A stretch of DNA of 64,000 nucleotides from Planctomycetia bacterium (GCA_015200345.1 CP054187.1:1-64000); one strand, 5' to 3'. Shown: positions 27,009 through 36,228, numbered from the stretch's first letter. The notes: a model not told the origin generated them from the letters alone. Numbers and translations: made by a program.

Positions 27009-28067
27009 CTACTGCGTCACGCGGGGGACGATGACGGCATCCTGAATCGACATGCTCTTGATCAGCAGCGGCTTCTTGGGCCGGCGCTCGGCGTCGACTT
27101 CGACTTGGGCCATCTTGCGCAAGACCGCCAGCGACTGCGGACCGGCGATCTGGGCGAAGGCGGTGTACCGTCCGTCCCAGTTCGGCTGCCGAGATAGACA
27201 AATGAAGAATTGCGAGCTGCCCGATTGTGGATCGCCCTCGATCAGAGCCATACCGACCGTGCCGAACTGGAAGGGCGTGTCGTTGAACTCCGGCGGCAGC
27301 GTGACGCCGTCGGGTCGCCTGCCCGTGCCGTCGCCGTTCGGACAGCCCCCCAGCAGAAATTGATTCTCAAAGACGAGGTGGAACACCTTGCCGTTGTAGA
27401 AGCGGCGATCGACGAGATCGAGGAAGTTTGCCACGTGATGCGGGGCCTTGTCGTACAGCAACTGAAACGTCACGTTGCCGAACTCGGTCTCCATCACGAC
27501 TTGCTTGTACTGCACGACGTGGATCTGTAGCGTGTTGCTCGTGACCACGCCGCCGTAGGGCCGCCACGTGAGTTGATAAATCCCCGCCTGGTGCAGGCCG
27601 GGATAGAAACGCGCCACGTCGAATCGCAAACCGATCGTTGCATACGGCGCGAGCGTGATCGCCGGGATGGGGTACTCGGGTTTGCGCGTGACGCGCTCGC
27701 CCATCGCCGGATTCGTCTCGCTCACAACCTCCAGTCCGCGGAATTGTGCCGCCGAAAAGACATGCTCCAGCGGCAGGCCGATCCCGCTGTCGTAGCGTTC
27801 GCGACCGACCAACGCGCCGGGGACGGACAGCTTCACCGGTGCGTCGCTGATGTTGATAATCGTGAATTCGACAAAGACCGGGCTGCCCACCGGAACCATC
27901 ACGCGTGGCGTTCGCAACTCGGCGCGAATCGCGTTCGGGAGGATCGTCTCGGGCGTGAGCGCCGTCGGGACCGGCGTATCCTCCTCGGGCGTGCTCGTGC
28001 CCGTTGGCAGGGTCTGGCCGGCCAGCGTGAGGCCGAGCGTGGCAAGCAGGGTGAATAGACAGGTCAT
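27009..28067 (-). CDS. Secreted cyclophilin-type peptidyl-prolyl isomerase with N-terminal domain
   Basis: A 352-residue exported protein. It has a signal peptide (CLFTLLATLGLTLAGQ), then a beta-rich domain (about 45-185) resembling an immunoglobulin-like fold, and a C-terminal cyclophilin domain (about 190-340). The domain has METEFGNVTFQLLYDKAPHHV, GSSQFFICL and W297 in NWDGRYTAFAQ. Cyclophilins catalyse proline isomerisation and aid folding in the periplasm. The catalytic Arg of FHR is Leu here (H230-L231), so isomerase activity may be weak or absent. GAGGG precedes ATG 28067. The gene lies 25 bases after a glycosylphosphotransferase gene. Confidence 0.88.
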   Translation of the reverse strand: MTCLFTLLATLGLTLAGQTLPTGTSTPEEDTPVPTALTPETILPNAIRAELRTPRVMVPVGSPVFVEFTIINISDAPVKLSVPGALVGRERYDSGIGLPLEHVFSAAQFRGLEVVSETNPAMGERVTRKPEYPIPAITLAPYATIGLRFDVARFYPGLHQAGIYQLTWRPYGGVVTSNTLQIHVVQYKQVVMETEFGNVTFQLLYDKAPHHVANFLDLVDRRFYNGKVFHLVFENQFLLGGCPNGDGTGRRPDGVTLPPEFNDTPFQFGTVGMALIEGDPQSGSSQFFICLSRQPNWDGRYTAFAQIAGPQSLAVLRKMAQVEVDAERRPKKPLLIKSMSIQDAVIVPRVTQ

Positions 28068-28092
28068 CGCGCCCTCAAGCAACGAAGGAAAA

Positions 28093-29520
28093 TCAGGCCC
28101 CCGACCCGGCGAAGACCGTGGTCACCGTGCGGAAGATGATAAGGAAATCGAGCTTGAGCGACCAATGATCGATGTAAAACAAGTCCAGGGCCATCCACTC
28201 TTCGAACCCGATTCGATGCCGACCCTTGACCTGCCAGAGGCACGTCAGCCCGGGCCGCATGCTTAATCGCCGTCGCTGCCAGCGGTCGTAACGCGCAACT
28301 TCCGCCGGAATCGGAGGACGAGGCCCTACGATGGACATGTCGCCCTTGAGAACATTGAAAAGCTGCGGCAGCTCGTCGAGGCTCCATCGCCGTAAGAACT
28401 TGCCAACACGAATGATGCGTGGATCGTCGACAACTTTGAAAACCGGTCCGTCCAGCTCGTTCAAATGCTCCATCTCCTCGCGCCGGCGCTCCGCATCCGG
28501 CGTCATCGTGCGGAACTTGAGCATCTCGAACTCGCGCCCATTCAGTCCGCTTCGCCGCTGGCGAAACAGGACCGGCCCCGGTGACGATGCCTTGATGAGC
28601 GCCGCGCATACTAGCATTATCGGCGCGGTCAGGATGATTCCGATAATCGCAAAAAGCACGTCCAAACCACGCTTGATCGACAGCAATTCGGGCGAGTGCC
28701 GCGCCGGGGCGTAGTGCAGCAGCGGCACGCCGTGGAAGTCCACCATCTCCGGGACCGAGTGCGCCGCCAGCCCGTCTGCACGCACCAGCGCCGTGACGCC
28801 GATCTCCTCGCACTGGCGAATGGCAGGCAGCAGGCTTGCGATGGCGTCGAGCGGCGCGCAAAAAATCACCTCATCCACGACTTGCCGATCGAGGATCGGC
28901 ACCAGTTGTTCCAAATCGCCCAGGACGGCTCCGGTATGCGACAAATTGTCCGCGGATTCCCACGGCCCGCGCAGATGGCCCACAACGGCCGATTTGCCGA
29001 GCAGGGTGGTTCGCAGCAGCCGTCGCAACAGGACCGCGTCGCGTCCGGTACCCACGATGAGGACATGGGCGCGGTGACGGGCGCTGATCCAGCGGCCCAG
29101 CCACGCGTTTATACCGCGGACTGCAAGGGTGGTCGCAGGGAGCAGGGCGGCGGCGAAGCCGATCTGGGCACGGGGGTACAGGTCGCGCGAAAAGAGCAGC
29201 GCCAGGGCCGCCATGAACAGGCCGAGAATGGCGCTCCCGGCGACGGCGTGTCGCAGCAGCCACCGCGTGCTGCGCCATTTCTGCTGGTACCAACCAAGCC
29301 AATTCAGCAGGATCGGCCACGCGAAGGGCAGGAAGACCAGCACCTGCATGTGAATGCGAACCGAACTGCCGACGCCGGGGTGATACTCGGGCCACGGCGT
29401 GTTGTTCATCCAGAACCGGCAGCGCAGGTAGTCGGCAAGGATGTACGTCAGCGTCACCGTCACGGCATCCGTGACGATCATACCGACTCGGAACTGTCGC
29501 CAGGCTTTGGAAAGCGTCAT
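28093..29520 (-). CDS. Polyprenyl glycosylphosphotransferase, second copy
   Basis: A 475-residue initiating transferase for exopolysaccharide synthesis, same family as the gene at 10472. The N-terminal half has about four or five membrane helices (IVTDAVTVTLTYILADYL, VLVFLPFAWPILLNWLGWY), a Rossmann-like domain starts at VLIVGTGRDAVLLRRL, and the catalytic C-terminus has LSIKRGLDVLFAIIG, FRQRRSGLNGREF, MLKFRTM, LDELPQLFNVLKGDMSIVGPRP and RPGLTCLWQVKGR. The W-Q-V-x-G-R ending is closer to the galactosyl/glucosyl-phosphate (ExoY/CpsE-like) branch. ATG 29520 is set by homology. Confidence 0.93.
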   Translation of the reverse strand: MTLSKAWRQFRVGMIVTDAVTVTLTYILADYLRCRFWMNNTPWPEYHPGVGSSVRIHMQVLVFLPFAWPILLNWLGWYQQKWRSTRWLLRHAVAGSAILGLFMAALALLFSRDLYPRAQIGFAAALLPATTLAVRGINAWLGRWISARHRAHVLIVGTGRDAVLLRRLLRTTLLGKSAVVGHLRGPWESADNLSHTGAVLGDLEQLVPILDRQVVDEVIFCAPLDAIASLLPAIRQCEEIGVTALVRADGLAAHSVPEMVDFHGVPLLHYAPARHSPELLSIKRGLDVLFAIIGIILTAPIMLVCAALIKASSPGPVLFRQRRSGLNGREFEMLKFRTMTPDAERRREEMEHLNELDGPVFKVVDDPRIIRVGKFLRRWSLDELPQLFNVLKGDMSIVGPRPPIPAEVARYDRWQRRRLSMRPGLTCLWQVKGRHRIGFEEWMALDLFYIDHWSLKLDFLIIFRTVTTVFAGSGA

Positions 29521-29586
29521 GGTGTCGCAGCCGTCAGCGAGGAAGAATTCGTCGCACGGACCCAACCTGATATTGTAATCGCGCGG

Positions 29587-31119
29587 TCAGGGTCGAGATG
29601 ACCCGCCTCCAGCGAGCAATTTGCACGCTTTGTCCTGTGCATCGGAGAGGGGCCGGGTGGCGGCGGCTTGATTGTAGAAGAAGGCAAAGGCCAGCCAACG
29701 GTCCGGGCCGGTTCGGATGTAACCCGCGAGGGTGCGGACGCCGTTGATGTATCCGGTCTTGGCGAAGACGCGGCCTTTGGTGGCCGGGTCGCGCATGCGT
29801 TTTTCGAGCGTGCCATCGACGCCGGCGATGGCGAGGCAGTCCCGCAGCAAGGCGAATTTTTCCGGCGAGGCGGTGTGCATGTATTGCAGCACCCGCGTCA
29901 TGGCCAGCGGACTGATACGGTTCAGGCGCGAAAGGCCGCTGCCGTCATCCACCCTGCAACTTGCCGTATCGGCACCCACTTTCTGAAGGAATGACATCAC
30001 CACGGCACGGCCGCTCTCCCACGAGCCGACGCCCGATTGCCGGCTGCCCAGCAGCTTGATCAACGCTTCCGCCATCATGCCGAGGCTTTGTTTGCCGGCG
30101 CGGGCCAGCGCGTTGCGGAGCGGTGTCTTCACCACGGCGACGACGTGCGCGCCGGTCGGATTGCCGTTCGCATCGCGCGGTACGGACTGTCGCACGACCG
30201 CGCCACCCACCTTGATTCCCTGTGAGGCCAGCACGGTCCGCAATACGCCGCCGAAATACAGGCCGGGGTCGTTTACGGAAATCGGGCCCAGCGTGCCGGC
30301 GCGGGTCACGGAGCCGGTCACGACGATCTCGTCGCTGCCGCGGCGCCGATGCGCGCTGACGGTCTGCTTGGAGCCGGTCGTTGTCTTGTTGACGATCTTC
30401 ATCGCCGTGTTGCCGGGGATCATCGTGACCGTCGCGGGCATTCCGGCCTTGCCCGGTTTGACGCGAATCTCCACGCAGTTGTCGGCGAAGTTCAGCGCGC
30501 CCACCGGCGCTTCGTACCACGTCTCGTGCTGCTCGGGGGGCCAGTTCGGATGGGTGAACTGACGATCGAACAGCGAATCGTCGATCACGATGTTGCCTGG
30601 AATCTGCTTCAAGCCCGACGCCTTCAGCCGCTGCGCCCAATCACGAAAGACCGCCGTGATCGGCTCCTGGCGCTCGGTCGCGAGGCGATCATCGCCGAGC
30701 GTCGGATCGCCGCCGCCGATGACCACCAGGTCCTGCCCACGAATGGCGCAAATCGTTCGAAACTCGTAATCGGGTCCGAGATGGTCAATCGCCGTCGCCA
30801 TGACGACGAGTTTCATGTTGCTGGCGGGAATGAGAGGCGATCGTCCGCCGGAATCGTACACGACGTCACCCGATGGCAGGCTCACGACGCGACCGCCGAA
30901 ACGCGCGTTCGCCTGACCATGGCCGGTGAGGACGCGATCGAGCAGGGCGGTCAGGTTATCGTGTTCGGATGGACGCGTCGCTTCAGGGAGGCGGTCCTCG
31001 GCGCGGGCAACAGCGACACATGTCGATAAAATCACGGCTGCGGCGAACGCAGCGCGGATGATTACTGGTCGTGGGTGGCGTGAATTCAACGTCCGAATGA
31101 AAGCGGCATCCGTGCGCAT
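29587..31119 (-). CDS. dacB: PBP4-type D-Ala-D-Ala carboxypeptidase/endopeptidase (S13)
   Basis: A 510-residue secreted peptidase S13 that trims or opens peptidoglycan cross-links. A signal peptide (AAFAAAVILSTCVAVARA) precedes the transpeptidase fold, which has the large insertion typical of PBP4. The nucleophile motif SNMK is S100-K103 and the KTG motif is K454-G456. The second motif, normally SxN (SDN), reads S345-L346-G347 in a context (KQSLGMMAEAL) that otherwise aligns perfectly, so the Asn is replaced by Gly. Activity may be altered. The gene points the same way as the upstream-numbered EPS transferase, 66 bases apart. Confidence 0.92.
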   Translation of the reverse strand: MRTDAAFIRTLNSRHPRPVIIRAAFAAAVILSTCVAVARAEDRLPEATRPSEHDNLTALLDRVLTGHGQANARFGGRVVSLPSGDVVYDSGGRSPLIPASNMKLVVMATAIDHLGPDYEFRTICAIRGQDLVVIGGGDPTLGDDRLATERQEPITAVFRDWAQRLKASGLKQIPGNIVIDDSLFDRQFTHPNWPPEQHETWYEAPVGALNFADNCVEIRVKPGKAGMPATVTMIPGNTAMKIVNKTTTGSKQTVSAHRRRGSDEIVVTGSVTRAGTLGPISVNDPGLYFGGVLRTVLASQGIKVGGAVVRQSVPRDANGNPTGAHVVAVVKTPLRNALARAGKQSLGMMAEALIKLLGSRQSGVGSWESGRAVVMSFLQKVGADTASCRVDDGSGLSRLNRISPLAMTRVLQYMHTASPEKFALLRDCLAIAGVDGTLEKRMRDPATKGRVFAKTGYINGVRTLAGYIRTGPDRWLAFAFFYNQAAATRPLSDAQDKACKLLAGGGSSRP

Positions 31120-31387
31120 GGCGGGATTCTATCCATCACCATCGGCCTTGCCAACTTTGACTCACTGCGATCGCGGCCATAAACTTGGATGCGGCCGCAT
31201 GTTAGGACCACCCGAATCGCGTTGAGGGTGATCCTGCACATGAACTGTGCGCGACTGGATCGAGCAGCATCCGGCGCGGCAGCGTATCGAGGGGATTGAC
31301 CGGTTAGGATGAGGCGGGGGAACCGGTCGGGTGCGCCCGGTGCGGGGGGGCGGCGTACCGGCTGCGGAAAACGTGGTGAGAGCACAC

Positions 31388-32293
31388 GTGAATCGCAATG
31401 CTTCCGGAACGGTGCTGTTTGTCGACGGCTTCGGGGATCCGGTCCTCGAGCGGTGGCGCGCTGCGCTGGAAGCAGTCGGCCAGCCGACCGAGCGCGTTCG
31501 CGATGTGTACGCAGCCATGGCACGGCTGTCTGAAACGCCCGCGGTGTCGCGGGTCATCGTGGATGTGCGGTACCTGGACGAAGCGGAGAGCGCGTTTCTG
31601 GCGCTGGCGCCGCGATATTATCAAAATGTCGATATTATGGTGCCGGCGTTGGATGGGCCGAGCGACTGGATGAACATCGACGCGCCCGGCGTCCATCGTG
31701 TTTCACTCGAATCGCTCATGGAAACCGCCGGTCCGTCATCGAGGGGGGTGGGGCAATGGAGCGAGCCCGCCGCGTCTTCACACGCGGGCGATGCGAAGGC
31801 GGAAACGGCTTGTGATGCGGCCGACAGGCTTGACGAGTCCACGGAACCGACGGAGTTCGGTGTTCCGCTGACGCAGAGCGAGCTGGAGGCGTTGGCGCAG
31901 GATGGGTACGGCGTGACCAATGGCGAAGAGCACCATATGGATGGATCGTCGGATGCGGACGAGGTGGAAGGTCCGCGGTCGATGCCGGTGCTGCCGGATC
32001 GGCCGCTATCGACAGACCGGGAGCCGGGGGAAATGGGAGATGTAGAATCGCTTCACGATGCCGTTCGACGACGGATGAGTGGCGAACGGGGGAAGGTGGT
32101 CCGTCGTCGCCCACCCGGGTCGGGTCAACCGGATGAAGGCGACGGGATCTCCACGCCGTTTCACGATGAGTTGCCTTGCGGGGATCTGTCGGATGACGAG
32201 TGGTCGCGCGAAGACGAGGACGAGTTGCTAAAAAGCGACGAATGGGTTGATCCGCGTGAGGAGTCTGATACGGACGAGGGGGCACGGGGATGA
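31388..32293 (+). CDS. Unknown protein: receiver-like N-terminus, long acidic tail
   Basis: About 301 residues if started at GTG 31388. The first ~95 residues have alternating strands and helices (TVLFVDGFGDPVLERW, SRVIVDVRYLDEAE, VDIMVPALDGPSDW) reminiscent of a receiver or Rossmann fold but without the phosphorylation residues. The remainder is low complexity, very rich in Asp, Glu and Ser, and predicted disordered (LSDDEWSREDEDELLKSDEW). Its stop overlaps the start of the next gene, a GGDEF protein, by four bases (ATGA), implying coupled translation and a shared signalling role. I do not recognise a family. Confidence 0.6.
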   Translation: MNRNASGTVLFVDGFGDPVLERWRAALEAVGQPTERVRDVYAAMARLSETPAVSRVIVDVRYLDEAESAFLALAPRYYQNVDIMVPALDGPSDWMNIDAPGVHRVSLESLMETAGPSSRGVGQWSEPAASSHAGDAKAETACDAADRLDESTEPTEFGVPLTQSELEALAQDGYGVTNGEEHHMDGSSDADEVEGPRSMPVLPDRPLSTDREPGEMGDVESLHDAVRRRMSGERGKVVRRRPPGSGQPDEGDGISTPFHDELPCGDLSDDEWSREDEDELLKSDEWVDPREESDTDEGARG

Positions 32294-33591
32294 ACGGACC
32301 CTCGATCGATGGTCGCTATCTCATCGTGGGGGATCTCGGCAAGCTGGGCCCCGCCATGGTGGAGGCGCTCGCGCCCAGCCGGATCGAGGGCGTGCGGACG
32401 CTTCTGGAAGGCATCGCCGAACTGCCCCGCAAGGCGACGCGCGGCGTATTGGTCGGGCACGACGAAAGCTGCCGCCAGCCGGCTGCCGCGATGGCGGCAC
32501 TTCGGCGCGTTGCGGGCGAGGCGCGGGTGATTTTTTGTTGCCCGCCTGCCCAGGAGGGGGTCGGGCAGCAGATGGTGGCGCAAGGGGCGGATGATTACGT
32601 CGTCCTGCCACTGGAGCGAGCTGACCTGATCCGCGCGTTCGGCGCGGCGCAGAACGCGCCCCCGGCGAGCGAGCCGGCGATTCGTTCGTCACGGCCTGAC
32701 CCGTTGGAGACGCTGGCGGAGGCAATTCCGAGGTTGCTCGAAGGCCGATTGGAGGCCTTGGATCAAATCGCGGGCTTGATTGGCGAATCCATCGGCGCCG
32801 AAAGCGTGTTGGTGAGCATGGATGAACAGGTGGGCCGCGCCGGTGAGGATCGTGACGTGCGCGAGGCGTTGCTCGTGCAGACGATCACGCGGCAGGGTGA
32901 AAAGATCGGCTTTATTCGCGCGGGACGGAGTCGAGCCGGTGGTTACACGATTGACGATATTCAGCGATTGCGGGGCTACGCCGGCGTGTTGGGTCGCTTG
33001 GCCGAAGCCGCGGCGCAAGCCGAGCGCTGGCGGCAGTTGGCGTTGGCGGACGAGCTGACCGGACTGCCAAACCGGCGGCATCTCATGGAGTTTCTGGGCG
33101 CGACGCTTCAGGTCGCCGGTGCGTCAGGACAGATCGTGACGGCGCTCGTTTTCGACATCGACGACTTCAAGCGTTACAACGATCGGTATGGGCATGACGC
33201 AGGCGACGAGATTCTCTGCGAAGTCGGGCGATTGTTCGTGCAATGCTCTCGGCGAACGGACATGGTCGCGCGGTACGGCGGTGATGAGTTCGTGGTCGTC
33301 TTCTGGGATCCCGAGGGTCCACGTGCGGCCGGTTCGCGCCATCCTGCCGGTGTGCTGATGGTTCTTCAACGGTTTCGGGCGGCGCTGAAAAAGCACCGAT
33401 TCACCCGGCTGGGCCAGGATTCGCAGGGGGCACTGACCATCAGCGGCGGGCTGGCGCACTTTCCCACGCAGGCAAAGGATGCGACCGAACTATTGGAGGC
33501 GGCGGATCGGGCGTTGCTCCGGGCGAAAGAGGGCGGCAAGAATCGGTTTTATATCCTCGGCGGCGATGACAGCAGCACGTCCGTAGTATGA
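32290..33591 (+). CDS. Receiver-like/GAF/GGDEF diguanylate cyclase
   Basis: A 433-residue protein. The N-terminal ~120 residues resemble a degenerate receiver (RYLIVGDLG, VIFCCPP, GADDYVVLPLE, the last like the K-P end of a REC domain but with Leu for Lys). A GAF-like segment follows (about 150-240). The C-terminal GGDEF domain has DELTGLPNRRHLMEF, DIDDFKRYNDRYGHDAGDE and intact RYGGDEF, so cyclic di-GMP synthesis is expected. No RxxD inhibitory site is obvious before the GGDEF. Translation is coupled to the acidic-tail protein upstream. Confidence 0.92.
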   Translation: MNGPSIDGRYLIVGDLGKLGPAMVEALAPSRIEGVRTLLEGIAELPRKATRGVLVGHDESCRQPAAAMAALRRVAGEARVIFCCPPAQEGVGQQMVAQGADDYVVLPLERADLIRAFGAAQNAPPASEPAIRSSRPDPLETLAEAIPRLLEGRLEALDQIAGLIGESIGAESVLVSMDEQVGRAGEDRDVREALLVQTITRQGEKIGFIRAGRSRAGGYTIDDIQRLRGYAGVLGRLAEAAAQAERWRQLALADELTGLPNRRHLMEFLGATLQVAGASGQIVTALVFDIDDFKRYNDRYGHDAGDEILCEVGRLFVQCSRRTDMVARYGGDEFVVVFWDPEGPRAAGSRHPAGVLMVLQRFRAALKKHRFTRLGQDSQGALTISGGLAHFPTQAKDATELLEAADRALLRAKEGGKNRFYILGGDDSSTSVV

Positions 33592-33739
33592 ATTCAGTAC
33601 AAACCGGATACGCGGCGTGGCCCAGCCCTTCGCAAATGAGTGAAAAGAAAGCACTTGAAGAGTCGAGCAAAATATGATAACGTTAACGACAATGGGGTAG
33701 GTGGGCAGCGAACAGCGTTTCGCCATCGTGGTGGAGTGT

Positions 33740-34918
33740 ATGAGTTTTACCATCGTTGAAGCGCGCCCGGTTTTGGCCGAGGTTGGGCCGAAGGCAATCG
33801 GGGAGAGCATTGTGCGGAATCATGTCCAGCGCGCCGCAGCGCTGCTGGCCCAACATGACGCGGATGCCATTCTTCTATTTCGCGATTCGAACATTCTTGG
33901 ATTCACGGGTGTCCCGCTCGCGCCGTCGGATCGTCTGATCTGCGGCTGGATCAATCGCGCCGGCCAGACCGCGCTGGTTGTGCCGGGCTTTGAAGCCGAC
34001 ATGGCGCGGGCGCTGCCGGCTGGTTCGATTCTCGTAACCTGGTTGGAGCACGAGGACGCCTACGCGTCGGCGGCGGAGGCTGCACGATTGCTCGGCGTCG
34101 ATCGCGGCCGCATATATCTTGACGGCTACATGTGGCTGGATGCACAGCGCCGGTTGAGTGAGGCGATGCTGAAGGCGCGTTTCGAAACTGATCCGGGAAT
34201 TCTCGATTCGATCCGCGAGATCAAGACGCCGGAAGAAATAGCGGCCATCCGCGCTGCCTGTCACGATACGGGACAGATCTATGATCTGGTATCTCGCCGA
34301 TTGCAGCCGGGAATCACCGAACACGAATTGTCGCGCGGTGTCACGGAGCAGCTTGTCAAGATGGGCGTCACGCCGTTCGGCGACCTGATTCAGAGCGGGG
34401 AAAACGCGGCGATTCCGCATCAATCGGCCGGGTTCCGGCGCGTTCGCGACGGCGACGGCGTGATCGTGGACTTTGTCGCTCGAAAGAACGGCTACCTGGG
34501 GGACATGACTCGGACATTCACCCTGGGGCGAGCGTCGGACGATTTCACAAAGGCTTATCAGGCCGTTCGAGCGGCGCAACGGGCGGCGATTCAAGCCGCG
34601 AGACCGGGCGTCTGCTGCGAGTCGGTCGATGCCGCCGCGCGCTCGGTCATTGAGAGCGCGGGGTTCGGCGAGTTTTTTACGCATCGCCTCGGGCATGGAA
34701 TCGGGCTGGACGTGCATGAGCCGCCTTACCTCGTTCAGGGCAATGCGCGAAAGCTGGAAGTCGGGATGTGTTTCACAGTGGAACCCGGCATCTATGTGCC
34801 GGGTCGATTCGGCATTCGCATCGAGGATGTGATCGCCATGACGCCGGACGGCAGCGAGGTCTTGAGCGATACCGTTCCGACGGATGTCTGCTGCGTACCG
34901 AGCCGGGCGGCGTCGTAA
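33740..34918 (+). CDS. M24-family Xaa-Pro aminopeptidase/dipeptidase
   Basis: A 392-residue pita-bread metallopeptidase. The N-terminal creatinase-like domain (IVRNHVQRAAALLAQHDADAILL) precedes the catalytic domain with the two-metal ligands: Asp in VDFVARKNGYLGDMTRTF (two Asp), His in HRLGHGIGLDVHE, Glu in TVEPGIYV and Glu in RIEDVIAM. These enzymes cleave the bond before or after proline in peptides. ATG 33740 has GGAG a few bases upstream; the frame is open from 33701. It is separated from the GGDEF gene by about 150 bases. Confidence 0.9.
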   Translation: MSFTIVEARPVLAEVGPKAIGESIVRNHVQRAAALLAQHDADAILLFRDSNILGFTGVPLAPSDRLICGWINRAGQTALVVPGFEADMARALPAGSILVTWLEHEDAYASAAEAARLLGVDRGRIYLDGYMWLDAQRRLSEAMLKARFETDPGILDSIREIKTPEEIAAIRAACHDTGQIYDLVSRRLQPGITEHELSRGVTEQLVKMGVTPFGDLIQSGENAAIPHQSAGFRRVRDGDGVIVDFVARKNGYLGDMTRTFTLGRASDDFTKAYQAVRAAQRAAIQAARPGVCCESVDAAARSVIESAGFGEFFTHRLGHGIGLDVHEPPYLVQGNARKLEVGMCFTVEPGIYVPGRFGIRIEDVIAMTPDGSEVLSDTVPTDVCCVPSRAAS

Positions 34919-34999
34919 GCGTCAACACGCGTGGTCCTTTGCCCGTGCCCTGTTCCGGGCGGTGCGCTATCATTCTGCGAAACCGGTTCCCTGCCTGCT

Positions 35000-35311
35000 A
35001 TGAATCTCGACGACGACATCTGTTATTGCTATCACGTTCCGTTGCGAAAGCTGCTGAACTTCGCCCTGCGCGAACAACCGGTGCGGGCGAGTCAAATGTC
35101 AAATTGCCTTGGCGCGGGGACCGGCTGCGGCTGGTGCATCCCCATCCTGCGAAAAATCTACGAGCAAGTGTGCGGGGAGCCAGGGCGGGAGCAGGCCGAA
35201 TCGAGCACAAGGGCACAGCCGCCAGAGATTCGCGGACTGCCCGACCGTGCCGCCGACTATGGCGAAGCGCGCCGGAAGTACCTCAAATCGGACACAAAGC
35301 ATCAATTCTGA
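35000..35311 (+). CDS. BFD-like [2Fe-2S] protein
   Basis: A 103-residue protein. The N-terminal ~55 residues match the bacterioferritin-associated ferredoxin ([2Fe-2S] BFD) fold: C-x-C in DICYCYHVPLRKLL and C-x2-C in GAGTGCGWCIPILRKIYEQ, with the usual spacing. BFD domains give up electrons, for example to release iron from bacterioferritin, and also occur in NifU and nitrite reductase. The C-terminal half is polar and unconserved. No bacterioferritin gene is adjacent, so the partner is unknown. Confidence 0.85.
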   Translation: MNLDDDICYCYHVPLRKLLNFALREQPVRASQMSNCLGAGTGCGWCIPILRKIYEQVCGEPGREQAESSTRAQPPEIRGLPDRAADYGEARRKYLKSDTKHQF

Positions 35312-35430
35312 ACCATCCGGCGCGAAGCAAACGGTTGAATCAAGGCCGCATATGCGGTAAGATGGACTGCATGGTTGCTCCGGCTGCTTAGGTTGTCCAC
35401 GGAGTCGACCGGAGAGCAGGGATCGAAGTC

Positions 35431-36195
35431 ATGGCGAGTAGATTGAAACGCATTATCTGTCTTGGCCTGTTTGCAGCGGCCGTTTCCGTGCCGGTTTCGG
35501 CCGACGTCGTCAACGTTTTCGCCTACAAGGACAATACCCTCTACGAGTCGCCAAGCGGGAGCTTGAGCAACGGTGCCGGGGAATCGATCTTCGCCGGACG
35601 CACGCTTCAGTTTCAGGATTCGCTTCGCCGGGCCTTGCTGGCGTTTGACGTTGCCGGCGCGGTTCCGGCCGGCAGCACGATCGTCAGCGCCACGCTTCGA
35701 CTGTACTGCATCCAGTCGGTATCCGGTGACCAGCCGATGACGTTGCACCGCACGCTTCAGAACTGGGGCGAGTCCACCTCCAGCGCCGACGGCATGGGGG
35801 GCGGAGGCGGCGGGGCGTTTGCGATGCCCGGTGATGCGACGTGGCTGCACACGTTCAGCCCCGGCAGCTTTTGGGCGAACGTCGGTGGAGACTTCAACGC
35901 AGCTGCCAGCGCTTCGGCGCTGGTTGGCGGCGGTGGTGCCATCTACCAGTGGAGCAGCCCGCAGATGGCGCTGGACGTGCAAAACTGGCTTGATAATCCG
36001 GCCGCGAATTTTGGGTGGACGCTGCTTGGAAACGAGACCTTCGACGGTTCCGCCAAGCGTTTCGCATCCCGCGAGACGACCAACATCTTCGCCATTAAGC
36101 CAACTCTTGTCATCGAATACATTCCAGAGCCGGCCACGGTATGCCTTTTCGCCCTGGGCCTCGCGGGCGTCGCTCGTCGCCGTCGCGCGTTGTAG
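35431..36195 (+). CDS. PEP-CTERM protein with DNRLRE-like domain
   Basis: A 254-residue exported protein. A signal peptide (IICLGLFAAAVSVPVSA) is followed by a beta-rich domain resembling the DNRLRE family: NVFAYKDNTLYE, RALLAFDVAGAVPAGSTIVSATLRL, NWGESTS and the terminal FASRETTN. The C-terminus is a PEP-CTERM sorting tail: PEP motif, hydrophobic helix (PEPATVCLFALGLAG) and RRRR. An exosortase would cleave it and anchor or release the protein at the surface. No exosortase gene is in the window. The following GT-C and deacetylase genes fit an exopolysaccharide/PEP-CTERM setting. Confidence 0.9.
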   Translation: MASRLKRIICLGLFAAAVSVPVSADVVNVFAYKDNTLYESPSGSLSNGAGESIFAGRTLQFQDSLRRALLAFDVAGAVPAGSTIVSATLRLYCIQSVSGDQPMTLHRTLQNWGESTSSADGMGGGGGGAFAMPGDATWLHTFSPGSFWANVGGDFNAAASASALVGGGGAIYQWSSPQMALDVQNWLDNPAANFGWTLLGNETFDGSAKRFASRETTNIFAIKPTLVIEYIPEPATVCLFALGLAGVARRRRAL

Positions 36196-36228
36196 GCCGC
36201 GCTCTCATTCCTTATAGTCCGCCGTCCC

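Noticed and set aside
28696-29601. Plus-strand frame opposite the second sugar transferase
   Set aside because: Antisense shadow with no homology; the minus frame has complete family motifs.
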